From Perognathus longimembris pacificus (taxonomy: Eukaryota; Chordata; Mammalia; Rodentia; Heteromyidae), in contig NC_063161.1 in assembly GCF_023159225.1 (NCBI RefSeq), positions 75,492,267 to 75,556,266 on the forward strand: DNA of 64,000 nucleotides, in the 5' to 3' direction. Below, in pieces: positions 11,469 to 34,526 of this stretch. The notes below the pieces were generated by a model that made no database searches, was not told the DNA's origin, and saw only the letters and a program-made list of their open reading frames with translations. Within the stretch, counting starts at the first letter, position 1; every line of letters starts with the position of its first letter. The translations under genes were made by a program, and so were the position numbers.

Positions 11469-11520
11469 CAACACATAGGAAACTAATAGTGCTTGGCTCA
11501 GCTGCGTGACTTCCAAAACT

Positions 11521-11662
11521 AATTTTTTTTTTCGATCCTAGGGCTTGAACGCAGCGCCTGAGCACTGTCCCTGGCTTCTTTTTGCTCAAGGCTAGCACTC
11601 TGCCACTTGAGCCACAGCGCCACTTCTGGCCTTTTGTGTATATGTGGTGTTGGGGAATCAAC
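11521..11662 (-). mobile_element. IDL-Geo SINE, head-truncated
   Basis: Geo half and a little of the ID half; the rest of the tRNA-like head is missing. Confidence 0.85.
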
Positions 11663-12235
11663 TAAAAGCAAGGGGAGCTGGATGGATTCTGAGGTAGCCC
11701 GGGCCACACCCTTCCCAGGCTGTCCTATTTTGCATATTTTTACCTTCCAGCCTCTCCACTCTGAAGTTCCTTTTAGCTCACAGTTGCCTCTCATTTTCAT
11801 GTCCGCATTATCCCAAACTCCCTTCTTTACCAAATAAACGATCCTCAATCCACTTCTAGCTGCTGTCCCCTGGCCTTCTCCTACAGAGTCTGCCTCTCCC
11901 AAGGGCCACCAGCGCATAGCTTTTTTTTTTCTGGAGTATTCCCACCTTTGCTCTTCTTTTCTCTTCATCACTTGCAGGTGCCTCCCACGGAGGTGCACCA
12001 ACCCTCCCCACTCTAAGGGCACTCTGCAGAAGCAGAAAGGGAGAAACTGACCGGTGCTCAGGGATCTCCTTGATCCCCTGACAGGAGGAGAAGTGCCGTC
12101 TCAAATCAGCCTCATGACTCTTGTCCCTAAACACAGAAAAGGAACTTCAAGTGGAGACACAAAGTAAGAGACACATAGATTTATTGAGAAAGTCAAGTGT
12201 TGTATAGGAACTCGGTGAGAGAAACAGAGAAGCCA

Positions 12236-12770
12236 CTTTTTTTATTGTCAAGATGATGTACTGAGGGGTTACAGTTACCTGCGTAAGGTAATGAATACAT
12301 GTACATTTCTTGTCATACCTGTTATCTCCTTCCTCATTTTTCTCCCTCCTTCCCTCCCCCAGCCCCTTACACCATCCCTCATTGCTTTCTTAATTATTTT
12401 TTCAAAAAGCAAAATACAAAATATAATAATCAGAAATCTAATTCCTAATGTACATTGTTACTCTAGTCTACAATGCTGATGTCCTCTAGGATTAGTAATT
12501 GTAAAACAATTCCTTCCAGATTTGGTGATATATACATATACGTCTCTTATTTTGCTACGTGCAATCTGTTCCTTCTTTTTCTCTAATTTTTCCCCCCGCC
12601 CCACTGCCCTTGAGTTGCTTAGTTTGTTCTCCTCAGTGCCCATTGCAGCTGTTGGGCCCTTTCTACTGTATTTCCCCCCCCCCTATTTTCCATTCATTCT
12701 GTGTCCTCCTTCCAGCTTCTTTCAGATGTGCACCTGTATACATCTTGTGTGAGGAAAGGGTATAGGGTCC
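12236..12770 (-). mobile_element. L1 3' UTR fragment
   Basis: On - it has purine-rich tracts and ends GTAACTGTAACCCCTCAGTA then ACATCATCTTGACAATAAA, the style of a rodent L1 3' end. No ORF2 remains. Confidence 0.6.
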
Positions 12771-13007
12771 TTTAGTTTCTCTAAGATTGATTACAAAGAA
12801 GTCTTGTGCTTCTTTATCTTTGGTGCTCTTTGCACCCTGGATATTAAATTATGTATATATGAATTTATGTACATATAATTTAGAGTTTATGTTTCACTTT
12901 TGGGTGTCTTTCTCCCAAGGCAGTCCCCCCCACCCCCTTTTTTTGTCTCCCTGTGAATTAGTACTTTGGGTCCTGCTTTCTTTGTCATATCTCTTTGGTT
13001 TTTTTAA

Positions 13008-13320
13008 AAAAATAATTTATTTATTTTTCTTATTTATTGTCAAAGTGATGTACAGAGGTTACAGTTTCATACATTAGGCCTTGGGTACATTTCTTGTACT
13101 GTTTGTTACCTCCTCCCTCATTCCCCCCTCCCCCCACCCTCTCTCCTTCTCCTCCCATGAGTTGTTCAGTTGGTTTACACCAAATGGTTTTGCACGTATT
13201 GCTTTTGGTGTTTTTTATTTCTAACATCCACATATCAGGGAGACCATGTGCCTTTTGTTCTCTATGGAGAAGCCACATCTTGAGAGGTGGAATTGGGAGT
13301 CTTTGCTGGAGAGACAACTT
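13008..13320 (-). mobile_element. Second L1 3' UTR fragment
   Basis: Same 3' end type as the preceding one, with a GGGGGAGGGGGG-type purine tract at 13120-13155 (read on -). Confidence 0.6.
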
Positions 13321-14199
13321 AAGGTAGCTCCTTTCTCAAAGACTTGCATGCAGCCCATTCCAGAGCTTGCACAGAGCTTTTAACAACAAAAGCAACATTT
13401 GAGGTGGGGATCCAATTCCAACAGAAACAATATAGAGGGAAGTGCTCAGGTATCAGCAGGACTTTCCACCTAGGGAAGTAGCTCAGGGGTCAGCTTAAAC
13501 TTTCCATATGGGGTGGGAGGATATGCCCCAAACTTCCCATATAGGGAAATACTCAGAAGTGAGGCTAGCAAATCAAACTCCTTAGCAAAAGCTCTCCTAA
13601 TGCTAAACAGCACGACACCTGCAATTCAGTGTATGGTCTTTCTCACCTCTAGGCTTAGGGTGGAAATCCCCCCACACCCCCAGCGAGGCATCAGGATTGC
13701 TGTGAGAACAAGGTTGATGTCACTTAGACCTAGTCTCCTCATTTCAAAAGCAAAAAGAACATAAATGTATCATAGACAAGACACAGGCATATAGGAAAGA
13801 AGTGAAGTGCTAGAGAATCCAGCTAAAATGTGAGGGGGTCCTGCTAAACCATCCTTAGGAGAAACAGTCTCCTATTGTTCTATGGTCCCCAACCCTACCT
13901 GCCCACACCTGCTGTCATAGTTCTGACATTACCAGCTCAGTCCAGAGACATCAAATCGCATATAGTTAATTCCAGATCTTGCAACCTAAGTAGCTGCTTT
14001 TTTGTGAGTTTTCATGGTCATCCTTCAGATGAAGGGATTGGAGTGTAGGTTGTTGTTGAATGTGTAATGCTGCTTGGTTTCTAGGTGTCAGCATCAAAGA
14101 AGGAAGGAGAGATGTGTGACTCCCTGCTCTGTAAACAGGGAGAGCTTTAAAGAAAGCAGTGTCTGTGGCTCCTAACCACATTATAGGTGAATACCATGG

Positions 14200-14423
14200 T
14201 TTTTGTTTTTTTTTCAGGGCCTAGACACTGTTCCTGTGCTCTTTTACACAAGATAGAGCTCTATAACTTTGAGCCACAGCACCACTTCTGGTTTTTGAGT
14301 GGTTAATTGAAGCTAAAAGTCTCATGGGGACTTTCATGCCCAGGCTGGCTTTGAACCATGATCCTCAGATCTCAGCCTCCTGAGTAGCTAGGATTTTAGG
14401 CATGAGCCACCAACACCAAGCCA
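14200..14423 (-). mobile_element. B1-Geo SINE
   Basis: Complete in outline, with TCTCAGCCTCCTGAGTAGCT in the 7SL head read on +. Confidence 0.85.
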
Positions 14424-14436
14424 ATGAATTCTTTTT

Positions 14437-14880
14437 ATTGCTCTTTTTTTTTCTAATGCTTGAACTCAATTAACATTTTTGCCCAAGGCTGGAGCTCTAC
14501 CACTTGAATCACACCCCTACTTCCATCTTTCTGCTGGTTACTTAGAGATAAGAACCTCATAGACTTGGGGCTGGGAATGTGGCCTAGTGGGAGAATGGTT
14601 GCCTAGCATGCATGAAGCCCTAGGTTCGATTCCTAAGCACCACATATACAGAAAAAGTTGGAAGTGGCACTGTGACTCAAGTAGTAGAGTGCTAGCATTG
14701 AGCAAAAAGAAGCCAGGGACAGCATTTAAGCCCTGAGTACAAGTCCCAGGAATGGCCAAAAAAAAAAAAGAATCTCATGAACTTTCTTGTCTAGGTTGTC
14801 TTTGAACCACAATCTTCAGAACTGAGCCTCCTGAATAGCAACGATTCCAGGCATGAGGCACTGGAACCTGATAATGTCCT
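14437..14880 (-). mobile_element. B1-Geo SINE split by an IDL-Geo
   Basis: Parts at 14437-14564 and 14772-14880. Only the right part has a counterpart in the left arm, so the inner edge of the inverted duplication falls within this element. Confidence 0.75.
14566..14771 (+). mobile_element. IDL-Geo SINE nested in B1-Geo
   Basis: Flanked by a diverged 16-bp duplication AGAACCTCATAGACTT / AGAATCTCATGAACTT. Confidence 0.85.
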
Positions 14881-15422
14881 CCTTATGCTCCTGAAAAGCT
14901 ATTTTGTGAGACTGGAGCTTCCCAACTGTCGACCCTGCACCTCACCACAGGATTCCTAGGAGAGGGGTCTGTGACCCTGTGACTCAGGTGGAAGGACTAA
15001 GGGAGGGGCACATGGTGGTCTCAAACTTGCGACCCTGCTGCCTCAGCCTCCTGAGTGCTAGGACTATAGCCGTATTCAGCTAGGCTACTTCTGAGACACT
15101 CAACTGCAAGTTGACCCTCAGGATGGAACCTGCAGCCACCAAGACCCCAGTGCTGCTCCAGCCCTCTGAGAGACAACTTCTGGGATGCAGGAGAGTCACT
15201 ATGCCTTGTACCTGTTGTGAGCTGAGATGATGGAGTGGCAGCAGGAGCAATGTGGGAATGTGAGCAGGATTGAAGTGTGAGCTAGGCTAATCACAAGAAT
15301 TACAAAACACACAGTTTTTGCTAGGTTCCCAGGATTCCTGAAAGAAAGAGAATGAGCTAACACAACAAGGCAAGGAGATGAGAGCTAGCAGACTCCCTTG
15401 GCTTTATTTAAAGAGATCTTCG

Positions 15423-15590
15423 GGGCTGGGAATGTGGCCTAGTGGTAGAATGTTTGCCTAGCATACGTGAAGCCCTGGGTTCAATTCCTCCCCACCACGT
15501 ATATAGAAAAAGCCAGAAGTGGCACTGTGGCTCAAGTGGTATAGTGCTATGTTCAGGCTCTGAGTTCAAGCCCCAGGACGAGAGAGAGGG
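15423..15590 (+). mobile_element. IDL-Geo SINE, shortened (right copy)
   Basis: Mirror copy of 9428-9587, followed by GGGAGA repeats. Confidence 0.88.
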
Positions 15591-16105
15591 GGAGAGAGGG
15601 AGAGAGGGAGAGAGGGAGAAAGAGTGAGAGAAGGAGAGATCTTCATCTTCCTGCAGCTGAAAGGAAGACTGTGTTGAAATCTGAGAACCCAATATTTAAC
15701 CATAAAGTGTCAGGGTCCACAAGGGAAGGGGTAAGGCCCTGTGTGGTCCTGTTTTTCACTACCATAAAAAGCACTTGGATAACGAACTTACAAAGAGGAA
15801 GGGTTTGTTCTGGCTCAGTTTTGGAGGCTCCAGTCTGTGATCTGTTGACCTGGGAGGTGGCCTGGGCATCAGTGTCCCCCTGAGGACAAAGCCCCGGTGA
15901 CCTGAAGACCTCCCTCTCAAGGTTCCACCCTCTCTCCCAGTAGTGATGGGGGAAGGAGGACTCTAGGATTTTGGCTCTCAAGCCTGCCACTTGGGGTGTG
16001 TACATTTGTGCATTTGTGCCTGAACCCTTAGGTCCCCCATGGGAGAGTCTTGGGCCAGTCACCAAAGCACTACCCACCAAAGCATGGCAGAAAAGAGCAA
16101 TGCCT

Positions 16106-16312
16106 GGCTGGGGATATGGCCTAGGGCAAGAGTGCTTGCCTCACATACATGAGGCCCTGGGTTCAATTCCCCAGCACCACATATACAGAAAATGGCCAGA
16201 AGTGGCGCTGTGGCTCAAGTGGCAGAGTGCTAGCCTTGAGCAAAAAGAAGCCAGGGACAGTGCTCAGGCCCTGAGTCCAAGCCCAAGGACTGGCCAAAAA
16301 TAGAAAAGAAAA
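16106..16312 (+). mobile_element. IDL-Geo SINE shared by both arms (right copy)
   Basis: Mirror of 8680-8906, with a shorter A-rich tail. Confidence 0.9.
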
Positions 16313-16452
16313 GAGCAATGCCTGAGTGCCCTCTGCCAGGCCAAAACCCTCTTCTCCAACTTATTGCCAAAGCAGTGTCTGGGGCAAAGCTAGCATGGTA
16401 TGAACAAAGAAAAGCAGGTCCTGGCAGAGCTGAAGGGCCTAACAAATAGAAC

Positions 16453-16704
16453 TTTGTTGGGGGTTTTTTTGTCTTTTTTTTTGTTGTTGTTGTTTTTGTT
16501 TTTTGTTTTTTGGCCAGTCCTGGGGCTTGGACTCAGGGCCTGAGCACTGCCCCTGGCTTCTTTTTGCTCAAGGCTAGCACTCTGCCACTTGAGCCACAGC
16601 GCCACTTCTAGCCGTTTTCTGTATATGTGGTGCTGGGGAATTGAACCCAGGGCCTCATATATACGAGGCAAGCACTCTTGCCACTAGGCCATATCCCCAG
16701 CCCC
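16453..16704 (-). mobile_element. IDL-Geo SINE found only in the right arm
   Basis: Flanked by GCCTAACAAATAG (ending 16450) and GCCTGACAAATAG (from 16707). The left arm near 8550 has the uninterrupted site, so this copy inserted after the duplication. Confidence 0.9.
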
Positions 16705-17599
16705 AGGCCTGACAAATAGGACAGGAAGAGACGACCTCCTGTGGCTGAGGACTGAGGCCACAGGCCAGGTCACATGATCAGAGCTGGGGAGGAGAGGGCT
16801 TACGCAAGATGGCCGCTCTCCTGTGCTTTGGGACAGACTTTGTGGAATCCACCTTACTATGTATGTCCCCTGGGAAGTTGCTTCATGCTTACACAGCATG
16901 GCAACTAACTGCCATGGGGTGGGGATGGTGACCCACTCAGAGACACAGTGGGCAAGGGTGGTGGTCCCAACCGCATCCCCACCCCCGGATCACTTACTGG
17001 ACCATAAAGGTGTGTGCTGGATTCGTTACAGCTGTCCTCACTGTGCCTGATGGAGCAAGGGCTCACCGGGCTCACAATAGCAGAGCGTTCATCCCACGCG
17101 TGCCTGGCCTGTTCACGTGGGGAGCACACCATGGCAGCAGGACTCTGTGGAGGGGGAACTTCCTCACCTCACAGTAAGCAGGAAGTCAGTCAGACAGACA
17201 GAAAGCCAGCAGGGAAAAGATACCCCCAAGGGCCCACCCCAGTGACCCACCTCCCCCCACCTTCTGAAGATTCTGGAACCTCCTAACAGAGCAACCAGCA
17301 TGGAGGGAGCAAGAATTCAATGCATCATCCCTTGAGAACATCTCATACTCATGCCATTAACTAACATCAACTTTACCAACTGGGAGGAGAAGCACAGAAG
17401 CTTTCGATTTCTTTGAAATGGAGACTCCAACTCACAATCCTTCTTTCTCACAATCCTTCTTTCTCGGCCTCCCAAGTGCTGGAATTACAGGCTTGTGCCA
17501 CAACGCTCTACTTAGAAGCTGAATCTTCACTGAGGCCAATCAACCCATCCACCAACACATAATAGGTGGCTACTAGTACAGTGAATGTGGGTTGTTTCT

Positions 17600-17797
17600 T
17601 TTGTTGTTGTTTTTGCCAGTCCTGGGGCTTGAACTCAGGGCCTGAGCACTGTCCCTGGCATCCTTGTGCTCAAGGCTAGCACTCTACCACTTGAGCCACA
17701 GTGTTACTTCTGGCCACTTTCTGTCTATGTGGTACTAAAGAATCAAATCCAGGGCTTCATGCATGCTAGGCAAGCACCACTAAGCCACTTTCCCAGC
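17600..17797 (-). mobile_element. IDL-Geo SINE at the outer edge of the right arm
   Basis: Mirror of 7463-7685 with an 8-bp deletion and several substitutions in the ID half only. Confidence 0.85.
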
Positions 17798-18799
17798 CCC
17801 TCACCACTATTTATGTGCATCATATTCACCTGGAGGCCACTGTCGTGAGCAATATTCTTTTCATATCCACATTTTCTGAATTAATGTAATAACAATAACC
17901 TCAAAAAAATCAGTTTTGTCAGCTGTACATCATCAAGTATTCCTGATTCTACCTGGTCTTCGTGGCCATTGGCAATCTGAAGTTCTCTTACCCTGATTTC
18001 AGTTTCTAATGTTATTTTCAGTTCACTGGTAACACTTCACACAGGCTACAGAAAGGCAAAGAAAGGGCTAAAGTCACGTGGGCTTCAATGGTGCCTTACT
18101 GATGGCAGAATATCGAGCCGTGTGTTTCAATGAGATGCTAACAAAGGAACTCATGGACAGAGCTGTTCAGACACTGTGTCATAAGACCTGGAGCTTGGAC
18201 AGAGCATTGCCAAGGCTGGGAGCTTGGACAGGGCATGGCCAACACTCAGAACTGGCTCATAATGTACAGGTCAGGTGGCTTCATGTGACGCTTCTGGCCC
18301 AATAACTGGAATGGATAACTAGCTGGATTGTTCTGAGCTGAAGTTCTGGGACTGAATTAATTCTGAGACAGACACACTGAATGGCCTGATGACAAGTCTG
18401 TGGTGCTGCTGCACCCCAGTGTTAGGTGTCCTCTTCTGTAAGAGCCAGGTACCATAGGCCTGTGCTGCACCTCATAGGGAAGGGGTGGGAAGTGGTGATG
18501 AAATATGTTCAGGAGTCTGGAATTACCTCAGGGAGGCTGGAACTTGCCTGCTCCTCCTGTTCATGTCCTGTTCTCAGACTTGTGAGGCATCTCAGGGATT
18601 GGTTTTGGATATTTCTCTGCCTCCATTTGGTGACCTCATCCATTCTCAGAACTAGCAAGTCTCCAGTCTGCATCGTTAGATCAATGTATTTGTGTTAGGC
18701 TGTACAGTCAGGAGAAATAATGGACCAGAGACCTTGTACTCCAGGCAGAGGGGGTGAGGGCATGCCCTGAGGCGCCCCATCTTTGCCCTCAACAAGAAT
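17798..18799. other. Unique sequence upstream of GUSB
   Basis: No SINE or gene recognised. A short tandem duplication around GGAGCTTGGACAG lies at 18190-18240. An E-box in GTCACGTGGG at 18073 may be incidental. Confidence 0.6.
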
Positions 18800-18820
18800 G
18801 GCGCAAGCGGAATCCACTGG

Positions 18821-18830
18821 ACCACGTGAC
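18821..18830. promoter_or_regulatory. Second CLEAR-like E-box
   Basis: ACCACGTGAC matches the CLEAR consensus at 8 of 10 positions with an intact CACGTG core, 94 bp upstream of the perfect site. Confidence 0.45.
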
Positions 18831-18914
18831 ACGGACAGGGCCTTCCCCGCCCCGTAGGCAGCTGAAAGGCGGGAACTGGCGGGGCTGGGTGGGGGCGCGG
18901 GAGGCAGCGGCGAG

Positions 18915-18924
18915 GTCACGTGAC
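18915..18924. promoter_or_regulatory. Perfect CLEAR / E-box palindrome (TFEB/TFE3 site)
   Basis: GTCACGTGAC lies 81 bp upstream of the GUSB ATG and equals the 10-bp palindromic consensus for TFEB control of lysosomal genes. GUSB is an established member of that regulon, so the site is credible. Confidence 0.7.
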
Positions 18925-19004
18925 GGGGAAAGGCCCCGCCCCTCCTCGCGGGCCGCTGAAAGGTGGCGGCGGCGGCGGCCTTAGAGCAGCGGCATCGCGG
19001 CAAC

Positions 19005-30207
<11,203 letters not shown>

Positions 30208-30388
30208 AGCCAGAATGGCCTCTCTACGGAAGACACCCCAGCCCCATCATCCCCAGTGAAGGGGCAGGACAGCGTCCACCCCACTGCCCACCCATCCAGC
30301 ACTGCCTCCTGACTATTCTCTGCTGCAGACACCTCTGGTCGGGACTTGCAGTGATGCTAGGGGGGCACACAAGGCTTTTCCGGTATGG

Positions 30389-30394
30389 AATAAA
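30389..30394 (+). terminator. GUSB: GUSB polyadenylation signal
   Basis: AATAAA 182 bp after the stop codon, giving a short 3' UTR of about 200 nt. A TG-rich stretch (GTGCCTTGTCCTGTTGG) follows at about 30415-30432. Confidence 0.75.
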
Positions 30395-30813
30395 GAGTGA
30401 GTATGCCTTAAACAGGGTGCCTTGTCCTGTTGGAAAGCTCATGAAACCATTTTTGTACCTCAGCTTATTTTCAGAGTCTTAACAGTGTACAGACCTTGAG
30501 AAGTGGCTGCTCTCCACCTCCAGACCAAGAGCCACCCCCACTGTCTTTACACCAGGCCAGCCCCCACTTGGTGAGAGGAGACTCACTGCCCCAGAAGGTT
30601 CCACATGCACCAAGCATGCGTGTGTGCCCACACACAGTCTGAAATGCACATGGTTTGTGAGAAAGGACCAACTCAGTACATCTACAGTGATGAGATTACA
30701 GCATCATCCTCTGAAGGTTCTTAGGAATCTAAGGGCTTCATGTGAGCTTTTCTTAAAATGTTAACCTTTAGTGTAAGAAGGAGAGCAGCAGACTTCCACA
30801 GGAAACATCTACG

Positions 30814-30819
30814 TTTATT
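30814..30819 (-). terminator. VKORC1L1: Candidate VKORC1L1 distal poly(A) signal
   Basis: TTTATT on + reads AATAAA on -, followed by TG-rich sequence (GATGTTTCCTGTGG). Another AATAAA on - is at 30875-30880. Usage is not proven. Confidence 0.45.
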
Positions 30820-31645
30820 TTATAGCAAAAAAGTATGTGCAACAAATAAACATTCTTACATATTTACATTTGTTTTTATTTACCAGTTAGCAAAATGGTG
30901 TTCTAAATCTTGGATAAAGAAACTTTCTATCTCTATTAAAGGGGAAATCTGCCCAGTGAACTCCCTTTTAAATGGATGTTTATTCAGGAGCTGAAAAGCA
31001 CTAGTAATACTTTTGATGGAACATACTCTACAGATTGTGTATTACACCTAGTATTTAGGCCATGCTCAATAGTTAGTTTGTTTTAAAGAGCATTTCAAAT
31101 TTTCTGAGCTAATTTGTTGGGAAAAGGTATAGCCAAGTAGCTTGGACTCCCCCCCCCCCCCTTGTTTCATCGAAGCAGGGGTTCCTCACAAGCTAGGGCT
31201 CCTAGGTGCGCCTCAAGTATGGATGTGGAAATGCTTTGTGGATGCTGTGTGCCCGAGGGAGACAGGAAGGACACAGTGGATGACTCTGTGCCATTGACAG
31301 GTCACCCAAAACCATGGAGTGGGACTTTGTTGGCGTTTGTCTCACCTGATTTTTAAGATGAGATCGCCTGTCAGGATTCACTGGCATCATAAAGTGGTGC
31401 CAATCTAACTTAGAAAGTAGTTGCTGGGATTTCTTTGTACTTTCTTAAAAGATAGATTTTGAAAAACAAATGAGAAACAAGCAAACAAAAGCCAACAAAT
31501 AGTTTTCAATTTTATTGTAGTCTTGGTCCTGTATCTTACCAGTAAGTCCAAAGATCCTTTGTACCAAATGAAAAATCTTCATCTCTTTGTATGAAAATAG
31601 TCAATGCTTTTTAACATTCTTTAAAAATAATGAGTGTAGGAGAGC

Positions 31646-31709
31646 ATATATATATGTATATGTGTGTGTATATATAGATATGTCCATATCTATATATATA
31701 TCTATATCT
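31646..31709. repeat. AT/GT microsatellite in the VKORC1L1 3' UTR
   Basis: Alternating TA, TG and a TATC-containing tract. Confidence 0.9.
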
Positions 31710-32865
31710 CAAGTAAAAGTAATTCCTGGCACGCAGCTAATTAAACCTGAGTTATTTCAGAAGTTTACTCCCACTGACAGCAACTAGCTGCAAAAGACCT
31801 CTAGACCACCGGGCCCTGGGTTACAGCTTCTCCTGCTCTTCAAATACTTGTGATTTTTTTTTTTTAAAAAAGGGCTTTGTTTGTTATAGACCACTTGAAA
31901 GCCACAAAGCATAGAGCTACTGTAGAAACCAACCACTTGTTTTCTAACCTGTCCTTGACCACTGGTGGCTAGTAATGCTGCAATGTTTATCCAGTTTAAA
32001 AGTCATAACAGCCTTCAAATTTTACCTCTGTGGGTTCCCCCTCTCTTCTGGGTGGACAGAAGGAGTGGAATGGAGCCTAAATTCTTCCAGGGCAGAAAGT
32101 ACCAAATAACGTGCAACAGGGCTTTCTGTTCACTGAGAAATGAGCTTTTCAGCAAATCACCTCACCTCTCAGTGAGAAAAGGGGTAAAAGGAATGTGGCA
32201 AAAACTTTACACAACTTAAATGCTGACTTCCCCAAGGCTAAGGAAAACAAAGGAAAAACTTGAAGAGGCAGTCTGGTGCAACACTTTCACATGGTTTCTA
32301 AGAGTTGAAGACATTTGCAAGAATGCAACATGATGACAAGCTTTAACAATACTTGCTGTTCAATACAAAACGTGATGGAAGTGGTCAGGATTTGGAACAC
32401 AGGAACTTGTTCGCAACTGTGTCATGCACACCATAGAAGTCTTTTGCCATTTAGCCATTTCCACACTAGCTTATGAAAGAACCAGCCACCTGCCCACTGT
32501 TCAAAATCCTCAAACACAGGCATGGTTCCTCTGCCACCACCAGATTTTTCTAGGGGTCTTTGACTACTTCAGAATACAGGAACCACACACAAAAAAGACA
32601 GGCATTGGAATCTTCACATTCATGGGGAACAAGCCTTGCAGAAATCTGAATTAAGCTATCTTTTAAGAAACTGGTTAAAACCCGTTAAAAGTTTATTATG
32701 ATTCAGGTTTTATACCTGCCTTCAGTCAGAAGACCTACACTGCCAATGACAGGTGTTAACTGCAGAACAACTGCCGAGTCGACTTTTTAGTTTACATTGC
32801 AGAACCTGCCCCTTCCTTCAAAAAGAAAGCAATAAAGCTCTCAAAAGTTACCAATCTAACAGACT

Positions 32866-33065
32866 TTTTTTTTGGCCAGTTCTGGGGCTTGGACTCAGGG
32901 CCTGAGCACTGTCCCTGGCTTCTTTTTGCTCAAGGCTAGCACTCTGCCACTTGAGCCACAGCGCCACTTCTGGCCGTTTTCTGTATATGTGGTGCTGGGG
33001 AATTGAACCCAGGGCCTCATGTATACGAGGCAAGCACTCTTGCCACTAGGCCATATCCCCAGCCC
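32866..33065 (-). mobile_element. IDL-Geo SINE inside the VKORC1L1 3' UTR
   Basis: Young, near-consensus copy with a 10-bp duplication CTAACAGACT on both sides. Same strand as the gene, so it would be part of the mRNA. Confidence 0.9.
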
Positions 33066-34526
33066 CTAACAGACTATTTTTTAACATAATGATTCATCGA
33101 ATTGAAAGCAAGACCATTGCCACCACTTCTCAGTTTAAGTAATGAACGGCCATATAGAACCTTCCTGCAGAACGCAAAGCTTCTACCTCATGGCAAGAAA
33201 GGAAAGACTTCTGCCCAAGTTGAACACACATAATATTTGGTTTGAGGTTTATGACAGAAGGCACTTTTAACATTGAGATGCTAACTGTGGAAGCATACAG
33301 CCACGATTCCATTTGTGTTTATTCAAATTACCTTTAAATGTCTTCTTACTGTACTTATGTAGTTATTAGAAAGTTATTACTGTACTTCACCTCCAGATAC
33401 GTCTACTTATAGTACCTTCACGGTTATGCAAATGGAGCACTAAAGTCTCTAAGTCCAGTATCTGATTGTGAAAGTTAAAAGTTACCAGCAATCCCTAAGT
33501 GCAAACGAAACGGAAAACACTATGGAGAGAGCAAGCCCACTTGGGTGAGTGGGCTAACCCTTGTCAATTCACAGAATACTGTTTGGTTGACTGGCACCAA
33601 TATTAAGGAAAAATATCTGGGCTGAAAACTCAGCTACTGCAAGAGGCTTTACCTAAAAATGCCATATTGGTATTTCCAGTTATTTGCCAAAGAAGTTCCC
33701 ATTTTCTTACCATAAGTGTCTGGAAGGCCTTGGACTTGAAGATCTGATTACAGGACTCATCTCGTGAGGTCACAATCCAGTTTTATGACTATACAAACTT
33801 CGCCTGAATGTTAAAATTTAGTTTCTTCCTTTCTGAGCAGGAATATGAAAAAGGGACCAACCATGCTACCATTTCTGCAGTCAGAGTTGCACCCACGATG
33901 TCAGGACTTGTCCCAGTTGCTCTGCAGGGCCTATAGCTTCCACTGTGTCATCCGTCAGCGCTGGGCTGCTACACTTTAACTGAACTGTACAGTGAGTTCT
34001 GCAGGGGTGGATCCAATATGTCTACCTTTATTTACAAATATCACATGAATGGATTCTAGTTCAATCTACATGTTTAAATCCATCGGCTAAAAACATAGTA
34101 CATATTGTAAACATAGCAATATTTAATACAGTATCTATTCTAAAATATTTTCATGTCATGATCACATTTGTTATACCTGAAATAGAATTTATACACATTA
34201 AAGAATTACTAGCAATGGTTGCTCACCTTACAATTGAGGAAAGGGGTCTAGGGCTATATTTTATTATCTCAGAAACATCTTCAAAGTAAAGTTAAAGCTT
34301 GTCTTTGATTGGCTCGGTGTATCCTTTTTTGTATCCATATTTAAAATGAAGATTGACACAGAAAATAGCTGGGGCCCCTTCTAATTTACAGTATTTTAAA
34401 AAATCAGTTTGAGATTCTTAGGGAAATTGTCTGTTGTGAATAATAATAATAATAATTAAAAAAAACGGCTGTAAAATAAACTTAATGGAAAGGGACTTCA
34501 GACTGTCAGTGAGAGTTCTCAGGTTG

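Larger units (their letters stand above)
10230..14780. other. Spacer of the inverted duplication
   Basis: About 4.55 kb of single-copy and repeat DNA between the arms: IDL-Geo and B1-Geo elements, a CA/GA microsatellite, two L1 3' ends and unassigned stretches (10400-10660, 11663-12230, 13320-14190). No gene recognised. Confidence 0.75.
14781..17797 (-). repeat. Right arm of the inverted duplication
   Basis: Reverse complement of 7463-10229, longer by one extra SINE (about 16449-16704) and a 16-bp tandem duplication near 17440-17465. Confidence 0.93.
30795..34526 (-). other. VKORC1L1: VKORC1L1 3' UTR (probable, about 3.7 kb)
   Basis: From the stop codon to a candidate AATAAA the sequence is mostly unique and SINE-poor, unlike the introns on either side, as expected for a long exonic UTR. 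It holds one minus-strand IDL-Geo (32866-33065), an AT/GT microsatellite (about 31646-31709) and a C run (31150-31161). The human gene also has a multi-kilobase 3' UTR. The distal end is inferred. Confidence 0.6.

Noticed and set aside
8929..16080. Two identical 145-codon open frames (8929-9366 + and 15643-16080 -), looking like a conserved duplicated gene
   Set aside because: They are the same DNA in the two arms of the inverted duplication, with no recognisable protein and with repeat-derived sequence nearby. Identity reflects recent duplication, not coding selection.
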